A stretch of DNA of 64,000 nucleotides from Deroplatys truncata. Its lineage: Eukaryota > Arthropoda > Insecta > Mantodea > Mantidae. Where the stretch lies: contig CM060990.1 in assembly GCA_030765065.1 (NCBI GenBank), forward strand, positions 461,612,321 through 461,676,320, in the 5' to 3' direction. The notes beneath the pieces were generated by a model. That model made no database searches. It had not been told where the DNA came from and worked only from the letters and a program-made list of their open reading frames with translations. The first letter of the stretch is position 1. Every line of letters starts with the position of its first letter. Both the position numbers and the translations under genes were made by a program. Shown here piece after piece: positions 22,671 through 34,981 of this stretch.

Positions 22671-23248
22671 GCTAGGAATGATCAGATGGAGAGGCCTCCA
22701 GTAACTTGAGCATAGCACCACAGGTAGGCCATAGTGGACTCTAGTGCTTCCAAAGTGGACCCTGGGAGGAAGGGTTGAAGGGAGACCCGAATGCCGACCG
22801 AAAGACGATTTTCGCTAGTAAGGACGGGATCCCTAACGATTCCAACATGACACCAATCCTGACGCTGGCAAGCCTTGCCTTGCCACCCGCAACCTGGAGG
22901 TCCCGAGAATATATGAGACACTCCTGGGATGTAAGGGCCTCCAGCAGTTTCGTCAAGCACCAGAAGAAATGTTTTCATAGTGCATCTTCCACCGTTTTGC
23001 CGCAACATACCAACCGCCGTCGCCTAATCCTACAACCTTGAAAGAGATGAGGTGAAACAGATGAAAGAAAATGATGGACAGAAAATTCGTGGTAGAAGGT
23101 GAACCATCCCAGCATTTGCTTGCGACCGAGGAAATCACGAAAAAAAAAAAAAAAAAAAAACACGAAGTAGCCCGCTCGACTGGAATCGAAGCCGGAACCT
23201 CCCAAATGCGGGCCTCACACGTTTCAGCGAAAACATCTCGCTCGGTTT
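22671..23248 (-). mobile_element. SINE family B, full-length minus-strand copy
   Basis: Flanked by CGAAGTGTAGA (22660-22670) and CGAAGTGTGGA (23249-23259), 10 of 11 identical, a likely target duplication. On the minus strand it begins ACCGAGCGAGATG, has a box B-like GGCTTCGATTCCAGTC, and then tracks the 24888 copy through GGATGGTTCACCTTCTACC, CATGTTGGAATCGTTAGGG and TTACTGGAGGCC to the end. At 578 bp it is long for a SINE; I cannot exclude that it is the tail of a longer element. A run of 21 A at 23140-23160 is an expansion of an internal T-run of the family. Open frames over it are not conserved in the partner copy. Confidence 0.8.
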
Positions 23249-23259
23249 CGAAGTGTGGA

Positions 23260-24876
23260 AGTTTCCACTTTTCGGAGCCGGCACTTCCATCGAATTTCGT
23301 TCTATAGCTTTTATTTTACTCCTTCGAAATTACTTCCAATTCCTCGCTTCCATAGCATCAAAACATCAACTGCAACCATGGCCAAGTGAAGCGCAACATG
23401 TGTCTTGGTAAGAGGTCACCATATTGTTTAAACTTGGCGAATGAAAGATGAAATACGTTACGCGTAAATGGAAAAATAATAATAATAAAAAAATTATGCA
23501 TTAGTTTTCCGCGCTTGTGACTTAATTAGCTGATATTGTGATTGTATTTCACAGAAATAGTAACGAATAGTGTTAGTAAAGAGTATCAATGAGCACTGAC
23601 TAGGCTAATCGTTGTCTATATTTCTGCGCTTATTAAATAATTTATTTTCATTAATGCAACTTAGTTTATGTGTCATTTGTGTAAATTTTAAGGTTAAATG
23701 TACGTCATATTGAATAATACCACAAATGCAATGAACGTTTCGGTTACATACGACGTTAAGTAGGTATACATAAGGTTGGCGTTCCAAAAATAAGCAAAAA
23801 CTGCAATGTTTTCGGATGTAATCCATTAACATCCGCATTTTCTTGCGCTAGCCTATGTAACATTAGAGAATAACAACTCAGTATTTATTACCTCATAGCA
23901 TATGTTCTAAAAGTAATAGATACGGAGTTTTAAAAATAAAATGTCGAAATAAATTACTTAAAAAGTTCATACAAAAAAATCATGATCCAGTTACGGTTTT
24001 GCTCTTATAGCCTAAACGTGACATTTAAATTGGGGTGAGCAGATGTCTGCAACTAGAGTGCGTAACTATAAAACATAATTTCCTTAAATCTTTTCATAGA
24101 TTTTTTATAATTTTAAAATGCTACTCGTGATGTAATTATTGTTTATTTTCTTTCACATCTTCAGTATATCTTCTTTGAAGTTGAGTGGAGAGACCTAGAG
24201 CCATTTAGAAGTGCAATAATTTAATATGTGATTCCTTTTTAGAAAATTATAAGGGTTAAATAATTTTTTATTTTCTAAGGAACTTTAATTTTAGCCAAAA
24301 TTTAATCGTTTATTGTAAAAAAACTATATTAGAGAAATAATATATAAAATTTAAAAGTAAACCTTTCAAATGTTCATAATATGCTGAATTTCACACACGT
24401 TTTACGCTTCTAAAATTATTTTCTAGGAAAGTTTTTCAATTAAATTGGTTAAAATTTGTGGAAATTAGCAATTTCAATACCGAGTACTCTTAATTAATCC
24501 ATACACTGTTTATTTGATGTATCCCAAGTTGAGTTGAAACTGTCGCAACAATCTCAACATAGACATTACAACGTTGTGCCTTCGGCGGTTCACTTCTGAT
24601 CAGATTGCTGTATCATAAAAGAATGGAGAATCTATTTGCAGTAACGATTCCGAAAATATATGTTACATATCACTAAAAACCCAAGTGTAGGTTTATTTCA
24701 AATTGGTTATTCATTAAACATTCAAGAGTGTCGCCACTGCCAAAGAATCTTGGAGAAATAGGTTCCCAGTCTCTGGCTTCTCAGTGAATCAAGGCAGCAT
24801 CACTTTGTTGTTGTCCTTTACCTAGGCCTCAAGCAAATGTGAGCGTGTCTCCGAAAAACCACAAATCCATCATTTA
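23260..24876. other. Spacer between the two inverted family B SINEs
   Basis: About 1.6 kb of AT-rich sequence with no recognised gene or repeat. It would form the loop if the flanking inverted SINEs paired in a transcript. Confidence 0.45.
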
Positions 24877-24887
24877 TCTGGCAAACT

Positions 24888-25425
24888 GAGCGAGATGGCT
24901 CTGCGGTAACACGCGAGGGTTGCTTTTCGGAGGTTGCAGTTCGATTTCCATCGGTTTGGCCACTCTGACCATGGTTTTTTTGTGATTTCCCCGGGTCAGT
25001 AGGCGGATGCTGGGGTGGTTCCCCTTCTACCACGAATTTACTTTCCATTATTCCCTGTTCCCAGGGCAGTTTATGTGTTACGGTAGGACGGTGGAATTTG
25101 CGCAATGGAAAGATTTCTCCCGTGCGTTTTGTGTGACTACCGGGGTCCTCTTCCTTCCTGGAAGTTCCCGTCTACTCCGGGTATCCCCAGGTTGCGTGTG
25201 ACTAAGGCAGGGCTAGCCGGCATCAGGGTTGGTAGCATGTTGGAATCGTTAGGGAGTCCGTCCTTGCTAGCGCATATCGTCGTCTTATCAGTTCGCTCTC
25301 TTCGGGTCTCCCCTTCCTTCTAGGGGTCACGTTGGAAGCACAAAGGGCCCATTATGGTCTACGTGCGGTGCTGTGCTCCAGTTACTGGAAGCCCCTGCAT
25401 CTGTTTACTTCTAAATTCTAACATG
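24888..25425 (+). mobile_element. SINE family B, full-length plus-strand copy
   Basis: Flanked by TCTGGCAAACT (24877-24887) and TCTGGCAAGCT (25426-25436), 10 of 11 identical. The head starts GAGCGAGATGGCTCTGCGG, with a box B-like GGTTGCAGTTCGATTTCC at about 24944-24961. The body and 3' half follow the minus-strand copy closely, ending TTACTGGAAGCCCCTGCATC. It gives the best plus-strand reference for this family in the window. No shared open frame is kept between copies. Confidence 0.8.
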
Positions 25426-25436
25426 TCTGGCAAGCT

Positions 25437-28431
25437 AATGAAATAGTTTCTCAGAAATCATCTTAAAATCGCTAACTATTTGTTTGAAACAAATATAAGT
25501 AAATAAACTCAGTATCTGAAGATTAATACTAAAGCCGTTAAAAGTTCTATATATTCTAACTGACATGTATCATGGATTACTAATACATATTTTCATAAAC
25601 TTCGTTCTCTTTTCAAGAAATTTAATTAATTATAAGGTGGTATGGGAAATGTGAAAAATCGTAAAACATATAATTATTTGTAACATCATTTGTAACATAT
25701 GTGAGGCGTCTACTTTCATACTGGACAAGTCCATCTCCCTAGCTGTTGAGAAAACACTGAAAATGATTCCGACACAAACATTATAGTATATAATGCCAAT
25801 CTTCTGTCATGCGATTTAATAGGATCATGTCCGGTTTTGTTCCTTAATAGCACTTTGAATGAAATCTTTTGGTTTCATATTTATACAATTAAGTGATTAT
25901 TGACTTCTGCCCGTTTTAATGTCCAACTGCGCTGTAGTTAAATTTTAAGGTTATTTTTCCCAGATGTGATATTTTATACATTTTACTACCTTTAAGACCA
26001 ATAATTTCGGTAGGTTTTCGAATAATTGGTTGATTTTTTTGTTTACTGAAAGCTGTAAACATACTGCAATACTGGCAGGAAAAGTTTGTAGCTTTCGGTT
26101 TAAGGATTTCAAAAGCTCAATTAGTCCCTTTGTATATAATTTGTTCATTAATTTCCAAGTTTGTTTCTTCTCACATTTTTGCTAATATTTACGTTAAATA
26201 TTTTCCTATCAGACCTAGTCACATTAAAGAGGATCCGAAAGAAAACGAATCATGGCTTTATGATTATTTATATGAAACCTAAAATTACGTAACTCGAAAC
26301 ATGCAAAATTATTAATTAATGTATCCTTACAGCCTTTGCAAAGAGTGGAATCATATATTTTCTACGTCAAACCATCCGTTGGGTACTAAACATGTGTGAC
26401 AAAAATGTTAAAGTATCAGTGTAGCCTATACTAGACCTGAATTCTCTCTGGCCATATTTGCATATCAATTACATTTCATAACATAAAACAGCTGAGCGTA
26501 TCGCAAAGTATGCGTAACACTATAAGAAGAGTAAGAACAGAACTATAATGCCACTATTACGCAAACTTTCAGTTTCGCTTGTTTGGTTGTGGAATAGTTC
26601 GACAGTTGGTCTATATAATACTATTCTTAAATGTTTTACGTAGGATTTCTAGCAGCGAAAAATTAATGCTGCATTTGTGATCGTAAATGGTTATCCCGAT
26701 TAAAGAAGTCGGAATAAAATACTGATAGCCTTCACATCATCAACTTTGAGTTCAGACTGTCAACACAATATAAAAAAGTGACTATGAATGTATTAAATGT
26801 GGGAATATCCAATAAATGGAAGGAAAATGTTCTTGCAGGTGTCACGTGCTTGCCATAGTAAAGTTTCGGATCTAAGTTAACGTTCTTTTTGCTTTAGGAA
26901 GAATATTTAAAAAGAGATGTAACATCATAAAGTCCCGATTCCTTAAATTAGCAGGGGAGAATAAGCTTGACATCTCGGAGAATAAATTTGCTGGAAGCAT
27001 TTTAAAGGGAAGGAGGTCAAGAGAATCTTGGTCTAAACCACAAATCGAAATTGGTGCATGAAACGTTTATAGCTGTGGTGAAAACTCAAAAGAGCAGGGG
27101 CAGGATCCATGTCTTCCAATACCTGTTAATATTTTCGCTGTATTGGCCACTTGTCCCCTTTGCGCCCAATCACTCGTACAAAGAGGGGGAGGAAGTAACT
27201 TCCAATTTCCGAACATGGTCCTATCCCAATGGTGCAGGACTTTTTTTTTAGGCCTATCACTCCAAACTTGGTAGAGCGCGACCATCATTTTCTTTCTCAT
27301 CCCCAATCTGGGAGAGTTTAGGGAGGAAAGAGGGGGAAGAGGAGGAAAAATGGAATGGAATCAGTTGTATTGTGCCACTCAGGTCTCTAAGCGGAAATGT
27401 GTAATTCCAACATTCCGATGAAAATTACAGGAAGCATTGATTTCCATTCCCTAGACTTTGATATTGAAACTGAGACCAAAGCTGTGACAGCCGCTTTCAC
27501 ATGTTGGAATCGCAATTCCAAGAACAAACAAAAGTAATCCTTCATCCCTCTACGCGAGTGTATACACACCAGAGAAAAGGGGGAGGCGCAACTGAGTCCT
27601 GGAACAGTAAGAGAATTTTTTTTCCATACAATCTCTTATATAGTTTTCCTGCTGGAGGCGTTACAGTAACCAAACACACGTTCCACATTACCTACAACAC
27701 ATACGTCATTCCTGGATCCTAGCGGCGTAAGCCGTAATAACTCGTTACGTACAGTCAATAGCAATCAAACAGGATGACAGGAATGCTGTAGTTGGAAGAG
27801 ATTTCTTTTTCCAACCATCTGCTCGTGAGATGACGTAGCTCGACTGTCATTGGTTAGATTGCCATTTGAATTCGTGCCCATTGTTCGTAATTAGAATTGG
27901 AGGCACATGAAGCAGCTCTTTGAGCTTTCCTCAGGTACATTTGTTTCTCTTACTGTCTTCCTACCGTCTGTGATTTCTCTCCCCTTTCTTATTTTACAAG
28001 GAAGTTCACTAACCATTTATGATAAAAGTTTTATATTAAGTTAGCTAAAAACTGTATTGGTAGTTTACTGTCCAAATTTTCCAATGCTGGGATATGGCAC
28101 AGTTGCACACAAGAGGGACAGTAATCTATCTGTACAAGGCTTGGGTACGATGTAAGACAAATTTTTATTTTCAGAATTTATTTTGTTTTGCTTTTCATCT
28201 GTTATTAGGAGGAGGAAGAATGTACAATCAAAAATTATTATTACTGTTATTGTTTTATTTGCAGCAATTGAGAACACAAACTGTCATATTGATATAGCCC
28301 CCTTAACTTCAAAGGTCATATTGGGGCCTTTTACCGGTAAGCAATTATTACTCTTTGAACTGTAGATTTTTGCATTGATTTTAGTAATTTTGTTTATGAT
28401 ACTCACAATCATACTTCCAGACTCTGCAGAG
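25437..28431. other. Unannotated AT-rich spacer
   Basis: About 3 kb. Short frames near 27051-27306, 27387-27722 and 28065-28365 overlap in several frames and show no motif. No transposon end was recognised. It may hold repeats too old to see by eye. Confidence 0.45.
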
Positions 28432-28532
28432 GGCAGGGAATGATCCTAGTTGAAGCAAAACTCCCCCGCCCCAGACGGAAATCGAACCCAGAACCTCTGC
28501 ATTGAGAAGCCAGAAAGCTGATTACTCGACTG
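28432..28532 (-). mobile_element. tRNA-like SINE head, minus strand
   Basis: Read on the minus strand the segment has CCTCTGCAGTCGAGTAATC, a short anticodon-arm-like part, and a box B-like GGTTCTGGGTTCGATTTCC, ending in a G-rich stretch. That is the layout of a tRNA-derived SINE head or tRNA pseudogene. No second copy was found in the window, so the family is not defined. Confidence 0.45.
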
Positions 28533-28636
28533 CAGAGGCTGTTTTCATGAATTTATATGCGGTAATGTCTGTGCTTGTGCTTTACTTATTGCTTCTGATA
28601 TTGATTGTTAGTAACGTTTAACAACTCATTTGCTAT

Positions 28637-28748
28637 TGTTGCCGTGATCGCTAGAGCGTATAGTTCTGGCGCCCCGCCCAGCTGAGGGTCGCGTGTTCGA
28701 GTCCCGCCATGAGAATGGGTGTTTGTGTGTGTATGTGTGTTGTGTAAT
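28637..28748 (+). mobile_element. SINE family D, plus-strand copy
   Basis: GCCGTGATCGCTAGAGCG (box A region), then GTCGCGTGTTCGAGTCCC (box B region), then ATGGGTGTTTGTGTG and a TG-rich tail. This is the partner of the minus-strand copy at 11122-11258, with the same head, junction and tail. Confidence 0.7.
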
Positions 28749-29756
28749 GCGGTAACGAGAAAACAGTAAAAACACAGTACCATAAACTGGGTAAAACAAG
28801 GGAACTTTAAAAAAAATGCTACAAAAATGTATGTTATACGGTATGCTTATACCAGAGTGGGATCATTTCGCCCGTAGGGAGGTCTGATGCAGGAAGCCAT
28901 AGCCTCGTGAAATTCTTAGGAACCTGTTGAGGAGCTACTTGGTGGAGAAGCAGCGGCTCGGGTCTCGCAAACCACTACTAAGCTGCCAGGGTAGATGGAG
29001 CCATTTCTGCACTCTGCCCATGATGTCCTGGATGGAGAACCGTAGTTGATGCAGCGGCTGTGCGGAGGCACTTTTGCGCTACGGAAGTAACTGGATTTGC
29101 TTACAAAGCTCGTTTTCAAAATTCTTTAATACAAAGTGTCTTCAACATATTTTTGCTCTTGGTAAATAATCATAACTTTAATAACATTGATAAATACTTT
29201 TTCTATAATGAAAATTAGATATGATCACAAATTTAAAATAATAATATTCTTCATGATATCTCTCCGGCTACCAATAGGGCACATTTTGCTGCGTATAAAC
29301 GGATGTTTTATGATTATCTATTTTACAATAAAGTAATTGAAAATCATAGGAAATTATTTACTCTGCCTATTAGATTGATACAGCGCGAGCATGAGGAGGA
29401 CTGTGCATCATCTCTCGTTCAAGCTGCTGCTGCTGCTTGCGTGGGAAAAGCAAAATACATAACTCATAGATCCCTTTTTAAATTGTTGCAATTTAAAACG
29501 GGAGATATGCAAGATGAAGTTTTAGTAGTGCTGTAATAAGCATTTTGCACTTAGGTAAAAGTGGCAATTAAAATCGATTTATCACATTTGGTGAACCTGC
29601 CTTGTTAGCGTAACAGTGGTTCTCCAGCAAATTGTGTGATCTTAGTATGCGGACTACAAAATTGTCGCCAGTGTATGGCGCTTCGAGGGGCTTAAAATTG
29701 TGCCTGAGCAGGCAAATCCACCTCACAAGACCCAATCCGCTTGAAACAGCTTCCCT
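28749..29756. other. Unannotated spacer
   Basis: About 1 kb. A forward frame at 29303-29536 has an alanine run from GCTGCTGCTGCTGC and no known domain. Confidence 0.4.
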
Positions 29757-29885
29757 CTCGCTTCCAAATCCATCTCCATAGTGTGGGAATAGGCTTTCTG
29801 CTTTTTATTCCGGAGGGCCCATGTTCGAATCTCAGTTGGCGAGAAGCCTATATACAGTTTCCCTTATCCAGGGTGGAAAATGTTT
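29757..29885 (+). mobile_element. Possible tRNA-derived SINE fragment
   Basis: GTGTGGGAATAGGCTTTCTGC is followed by a box B-like GGGCCCATGTTCGAATCTC near 29815-29833, then CCTATATACAG and CCCTTATCCAGGG. Spacing of the two blocks fits an RNA polymerase III head. A single copy, so family status is unproven. Confidence 0.35.
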
Positions 29886-31289
29886 GATATGCATGGATTC
29901 CGGATTCATCTGGTAATTTATTTGTCTTATTTCTTTCCACTTATCTGTAGATCTGAGTTATCAGACTTTAGAGAGAAATAAGAGAAGCAAAGAACGCTCC
30001 CTACCCAACCCAATGCTAGACAGAGGTTATCTTTCTCTTGCACAGAAAGGAAGCTTCACAGTCTATTGGAACCTTCCCCATCAATCCCGATTTAATTTTG
30101 AGTGAAACTGAGTTTTTAAACCAAACGGCATATAATGAATATTTGCCCTTAGAAAGTTGCATTACCGGATCAGTTGGTTAAACCACTGGAAAGTATTGGC
30201 CAGAATTTGAATGTTGGGGGTTACCAAGTTTGATTACTTGCTTCGGTTCTACCAAGTCTGTGGTAAAGGATGCGGTGATCCTACATAAAGTAAACGGTGA
30301 CTGGCATGCGTGGATGTTGTTGAGACTTTGGTATCAATGTGATGGAACAAATGTTTTGTGTTCATATTAAAGTATGTACGATTTTGCTTTATTTTTGTAT
30401 TTTATTTATTTCAAGCTACTTTAATATAAATATATTTGAGTAAACCACTACAATGTGTGGCAATAAAACTAAATAACTGTGAAAGCTAAACATTTCTTGT
30501 AGCCGTTTTAATATCTGCAATGATCTGTAAATAGGTCCACTCGGACAATAGATCCACTCTTTTGAAAATAGTGCTTGAATTTTGAGGTTAGGTGTATCTA
30601 CCGTCGAAATGAGCTTTAAGGACGATATATATTGAATATTGAAATATTTTTCTAATGAAAATACTGGCTGGTTAGTCTCCGGAAATGAAGGAATACAATG
30701 TATCTGTTATCTTATCAAATGAAACAACGTTAATCTGTGGTATGTAAGGAGGTCTTGGAGATGGGTGTAATTCTTCAAAGGGGTAACATATGGAAAATTC
30801 TGGATCAAAATGAGAGAAATATCACGTAGTGACTTCAAAAGATCAAGCTACACAGGGCATGCTTACAAAAATCTCTGAAGCGGGCACCCGACGTTGGTGA
30901 TGGGTCCAGCCTATTCCTTTATTGCTCCTAACGCTCCCACTCCGATCGAGGAGTAGTTTCAAGGAAGTAGTTCGGGTTTCACTGCAAGGAAGAAGTTTCT
31001 TCCTTTTGTGGAAGTCATTCCTTTGGAAATACTTCCAGTTTTTCACTCCGGAATGTACCCAGACCGACATCCTCCATCCTAAATCTCACTCCTACTTCAA
31101 GCATGGAGAAGTTGTAATGTCATTTGCAGTAAAGAAAACGATAACCAACGGGACGCCACAATGTGGGTGGATGTAACACTTTTAGTTTAATAACAGTGGG
31201 TTGGTAAACCGAATTGTTATTATTCTATTAAATTCATTTTCAAGGAGTATAGAGTATTCTGGTAATAAATAAACTTAAATATACTCGCA
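29886..31289. other. Unannotated spacer
   Basis: About 1.4 kb. A near-palindrome AAGGAAGAAGTTTCTTCCTT lies at about 30984-31003. No gene recognised. The 5' limit of the LINE downstream is uncertain by tens of bases. Confidence 0.4.
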
Positions 31290-34217
31290 ACCTCTCCGAA
31301 CTGTTTTATAAATTGGAAATCATAAACGGCAAGTATGGGTTAGATAAGGTAGGGGAATTAACTTTTAATAATAGTAATGGAGGAAGTGTCATAGATTATG
31401 TAATTTGTTCACAGGAATTAATACCATTAATAGAGGACTTCCAAATTGTAAATAGAGTCGAATCACACCACTCGCCCATCTTACTGGCTTTAAATAGATG
31501 CTCAAACAATGTAGGGGAAACAAATGAAAAAATTGCTTTGTCATCTATGTCGAGATATCGATGTAACCCAGAGGGAAGCGAGGAATTTCCTGCCGTTTTG
31601 CATGATCGGACATGTAAAACTAAAGTGGGGGAAAGAAACGGGGAACATGTTATTAAAACAATAACAAACAATTTACAAATAGCTGGTAGAAGCATGAGAA
31701 TTAGAAATAACAAAAGAATCTCGAATGCTTCAGCCTGATACAATGGTAAATGTAAAGAAGCGAAGAAAAAAGATGAAATAGCACTTAAGGTGTATAGAAG
31801 TGAAGGTACTGAGAAAAAGCGCCATTCATAGGCCCAAATTAGAAAGCAGTATAAAGATATATTAGTAAGTGTATAGGCGGAATGGCAAAACAAAATGGCG
31901 GCGGATTTAAGAATAGCGACAGAACGGAGAGATTCGATATACATGTTGAAGGTAGTTGAGAAAATTAAAGTACGAAGACGGGATTACGTAAACATCAAAT
32001 CAGAAACATGGCTAGCGTTTTTTAGTAGTGTGTACGCTGAAGTTGGTGGGGAAGAGTGGGAGGGACCTCGGATGTCTTTCGCTGAACTGTGCTTAAATCC
32101 CACAGTACCAATTCTAGATGAGGAAATAACTGACGGTGAAATTGCTCGGGCAGTAAAAAGCCTAAAGAATCACAAAGCACCGGGTATTGAAGGAATTCCG
32201 AGCGAATTTGTTAAATGTTCCATAGAAGTTCCTAAAATATTAGATCTCCTGCGGGAGGCCTTTAACAAATTATTTAACGGAGAGAAGTATCCTGAAGCTT
32301 GGACAACAGCAATTATTCAGCCAATATTCAAGGCCAATGTTACCACTCAGCAACCAGAAAATTATAGCGGAATTGCACTGTTATCTATACTGGGTAAGAT
32401 ATATTGCAAAATTATCTATGGCCGGTTAAGGGGCTGGGTCAAAGAGTTCGATATAATTTCTAAGTTTCAGGCGGGTTTCAGGGAAGGGTTCTCTACTGCA
32501 GACATTATTTTCGTATTAAAACACTAATTTATTCAAATTTGAATAGAAAGAGGGTGCTTTATTGTGCATTTGTTGATTAAAAATGGCTTTTGATAGCGTG
32601 CAGAGGAATGCCCTTTGTGCAGAGAGTTCATCACAAAGGACTCTCTGGTAAAATGATGAAAGCTCTGATGCAAATTTACAACAGTGTGAATTTCAGCATC
32701 AAAATAGACCAAAATGCAATAACTGAATCTAAATCGGCCAGTAGAGGAGTTCGTCAAGGAAGTATTTTATCGTCCCTGTTGTTCAATTTATTCATAGACT
32801 ATATAGCAGACGTGTTAATAGCAGAGGAAACGAATGCCCCAAAAGTAGACGATGTCTGCATCTCTGTGTACTTATACGCGAATGATATGACAATTTTGTC
32901 AGTGACGATATAAGGCTTACAGAAAGGTATTAATAGGTTGGAAGAACGTTGTAAACAATGGGGTTTGGTCGTTAACATTAATAAAACGAAAACAATGGCA
33001 TTCAAAAATGGCTATGTGTATGGCAGGGATGAAAAATGGTATTACAAGGGGCTAGAACTACAAAACGTTAAACATTTCTCCTATTTAGGAGTAATGTTTA
33101 ATATGAGAGGAAAATGGAACAAACATCTATCAGTAACTAACTACAAAGCACGAGGGCAGTTAAATGAATTATTACGTACCCTCTCGCTAACCGGATGTAC
33201 CTGTAGACATAATAGAAAACATGTATAACTCTATGATAAGACCGATTTTGTTAATCGGAAGTGAAATCTGGGGATGGGAAAGAGCAGAGCATGTAAATAA
33301 AACGCAGGTAGCATTTTGGAAAAGAGTTCTTGGAGTTTCACAAGGCACATCAAATTCGGGGGTATTGAGGGAGGTGGGATGTTGTGAAGATACAATACAC
33401 TGTAAAATAACAGTAGTGAAGTACTGGTTGAGGCTGATGCAGGGGGATAACTCCACACTACGATCAAAATGTTATAAACACCAGCGAGAAAACCTGTCTC
33501 CTAAGTTTTGGGCAGGTGATTTGGAAAGGGGTTTGAGGAGAATAGGAATGGGGTCAGTATGGCAAAGAGCTGAAACAAATGACAAAAACATACGGAAAGG
33601 TGTCAAAAAAGACTAAGAGACAAACCAACAGGAAATAGATCGGATTGTAAAATTAAACCTTCTCTAAGTCTAGCAAATGAAATAAAATTGAATTCGGGTA
33701 AAGAGGCATATATACTTAACTTAGGAAGAAAGGAAAGATCAGGAATGCTATGGTTTAGACTGGGGGGCTGGAGGGCACAGAAAATGACTGACGATTCTGG
33801 CAAGAGAATCTGCCCATTCTCTGATTTGGATTAGGACTGGGTACATATTTTGGCGGAATGCGCTCAGTGGGAGAACTAGCGAACAATTAAATTCAAAGAA
33901 AAATTATTAAGTCCGTCAAGAAAGAGATTGGCATGTTGGGATCTACTGGCTGACCAGAGGAACTGGTAAAACATGGGAAATTTCTTGGCTAAAGTGCGCA
34001 AGCTAGTTCAAATTTGTTCAGTTAGTCAAAAGTAATTTATCTCTATTTTCCTTTTTCTTGTTCTTTTTTGTTTTGTTTTCTTTTTCTGTTGTTTATTTTG
34101 TCACCATACCTTGTATCTTAAATATGCATGTACGGTCAATGACCCATGCACTAAATACTTGTGTAATAACTTCAATAATTTGAAACCAATAAAGATACCT
34201 TATCCATCCATCCATCC
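31290..34217 (+). pseudogene. 5'-truncated non-LTR retrotransposon (LINE) ORF2
   Basis: The forward protein begins at the end of an AP-type endonuclease: NSNGGSVIDYVICS, then VESHHSPI where SDHSPI is expected. Stops interrupt the linker near 31737 and 31830-31875. Reverse transcriptase follows: KNHKAPGIEGIPSEF, ENYSGIALLSILGKIY, FQAGFREGFSTAD, a frame change near 32530, AFDSVQRNAL, RGVRQGSILSSLLFN, and YAND at 32873-32884 where YADD is catalytic. WGLVVNINKTKTMAF and the C-terminal region (frame change near 33195) end with CPFSDLD and HILAEC, a zinc-knuckle-like tail. The element closes with AATAAAG and CCATCCATCC tail repeats at about 34188-34217. It is likely of the CR1/L2/Jockey group; exact clade not determined. 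Dead. Confidence 0.85.
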
Positions 34218-34920
34218 GTCTAACTGTCTATCTGTCTGCTTTACTTCAAAATGGAAAATATTGGGTGTTTAATAAAAAAGAATAGCATATTCGAAATATT
34301 TGATTTTATATACTCTTCTGAATCACAAGCTTTCGGGATAAAATTTAGTGGCTTTTAGATAGCTTAGTAGGCAAATTAGAAGGTAGTATACAAACTGCAT
34401 GAAAAAGTAAAAATTAGCAAACATAGAATCAGGGAAATTACAAAAATAGTTTGTCATTTAATAATACTTATGTTGATGGTTTATCCTTCGTGACGGATAT
34501 CAAACAACGAAACGGATAAGGAAAATGCGCAATGTAAAGTACCATTAATTAACAGAAGATATGCTGATACAATTGGAAACGGCGAAACTGGAAGTAACAT
34601 TCATCAGCTGATTTTAAATGAGTTTGTGTGATGGGCGGTGAATGATTAAATATGGTTGTATCTGTGCAGCGCTCACTATGTAGCCTTGGTGTGCTTACTA
34701 GTTATTTTACAGTTTCACATTAACAAGCGAAATACATATTTTCAAGTAGGTTATTATATCATGCGGTCCACACAAGCCGTCCTTAGTTGAAATTAGTTTA
34801 TACCTTACAGCTCGGATGCCAAACGTTTTGCCTAAGCAGAACTGCAAAGGGGACTCCATGCCGAGAGAGAGGAGACCGCTAAACCAATGCTTGAAAACGA
34901 ACACTTTAACTGCTATTACT
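34218..34920. other. Unannotated spacer
   Basis: About 700 bp downstream of the LINE tail with no recognised feature. Confidence 0.4.
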
Positions 34921-34981
34921 GGTCCCAGAGCTCATTCGGTAGAGAAAATGAGGCGTTCCGGGTTCAATTCCCGGCTGGGAT
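34921..34981 (+). repeat. tRNA-like sequence lacking a normal anticodon arm
   Basis: GGTCCCA at the start pairs with TGGGATC at the end as a 7-bp acceptor stem (one G-T pair). A D-arm-like GAGCTCATTCGGTAGAG follows, and the T-arm is a perfect CCGGG-TTCAATT-CCCGG. The total is only 61 nt, with the anticodon-arm region shortened, so it should not decode. It may be a tRNA pseudogene or the head of a SINE whose body is not recognisable here. Confidence 0.6.

Noticed and set aside
22682..23307. Six overlapping open frames, some over 100 codons
   Set aside because: They lie over a family B SINE and are not kept in the copy at 24888-25425.
28637..28710. Intact tRNA gene
   Set aside because: Box A- and B-like words are present but the acceptor stem does not close and a TG-rich body follows, as in the copy at 11122. 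It is a SINE head.
31396..31944. 182-codon minus-strand frame
   Set aside because: Antisense shadow of the LINE coding strand. The plus strand carries the recognisable endonuclease and RT motifs.
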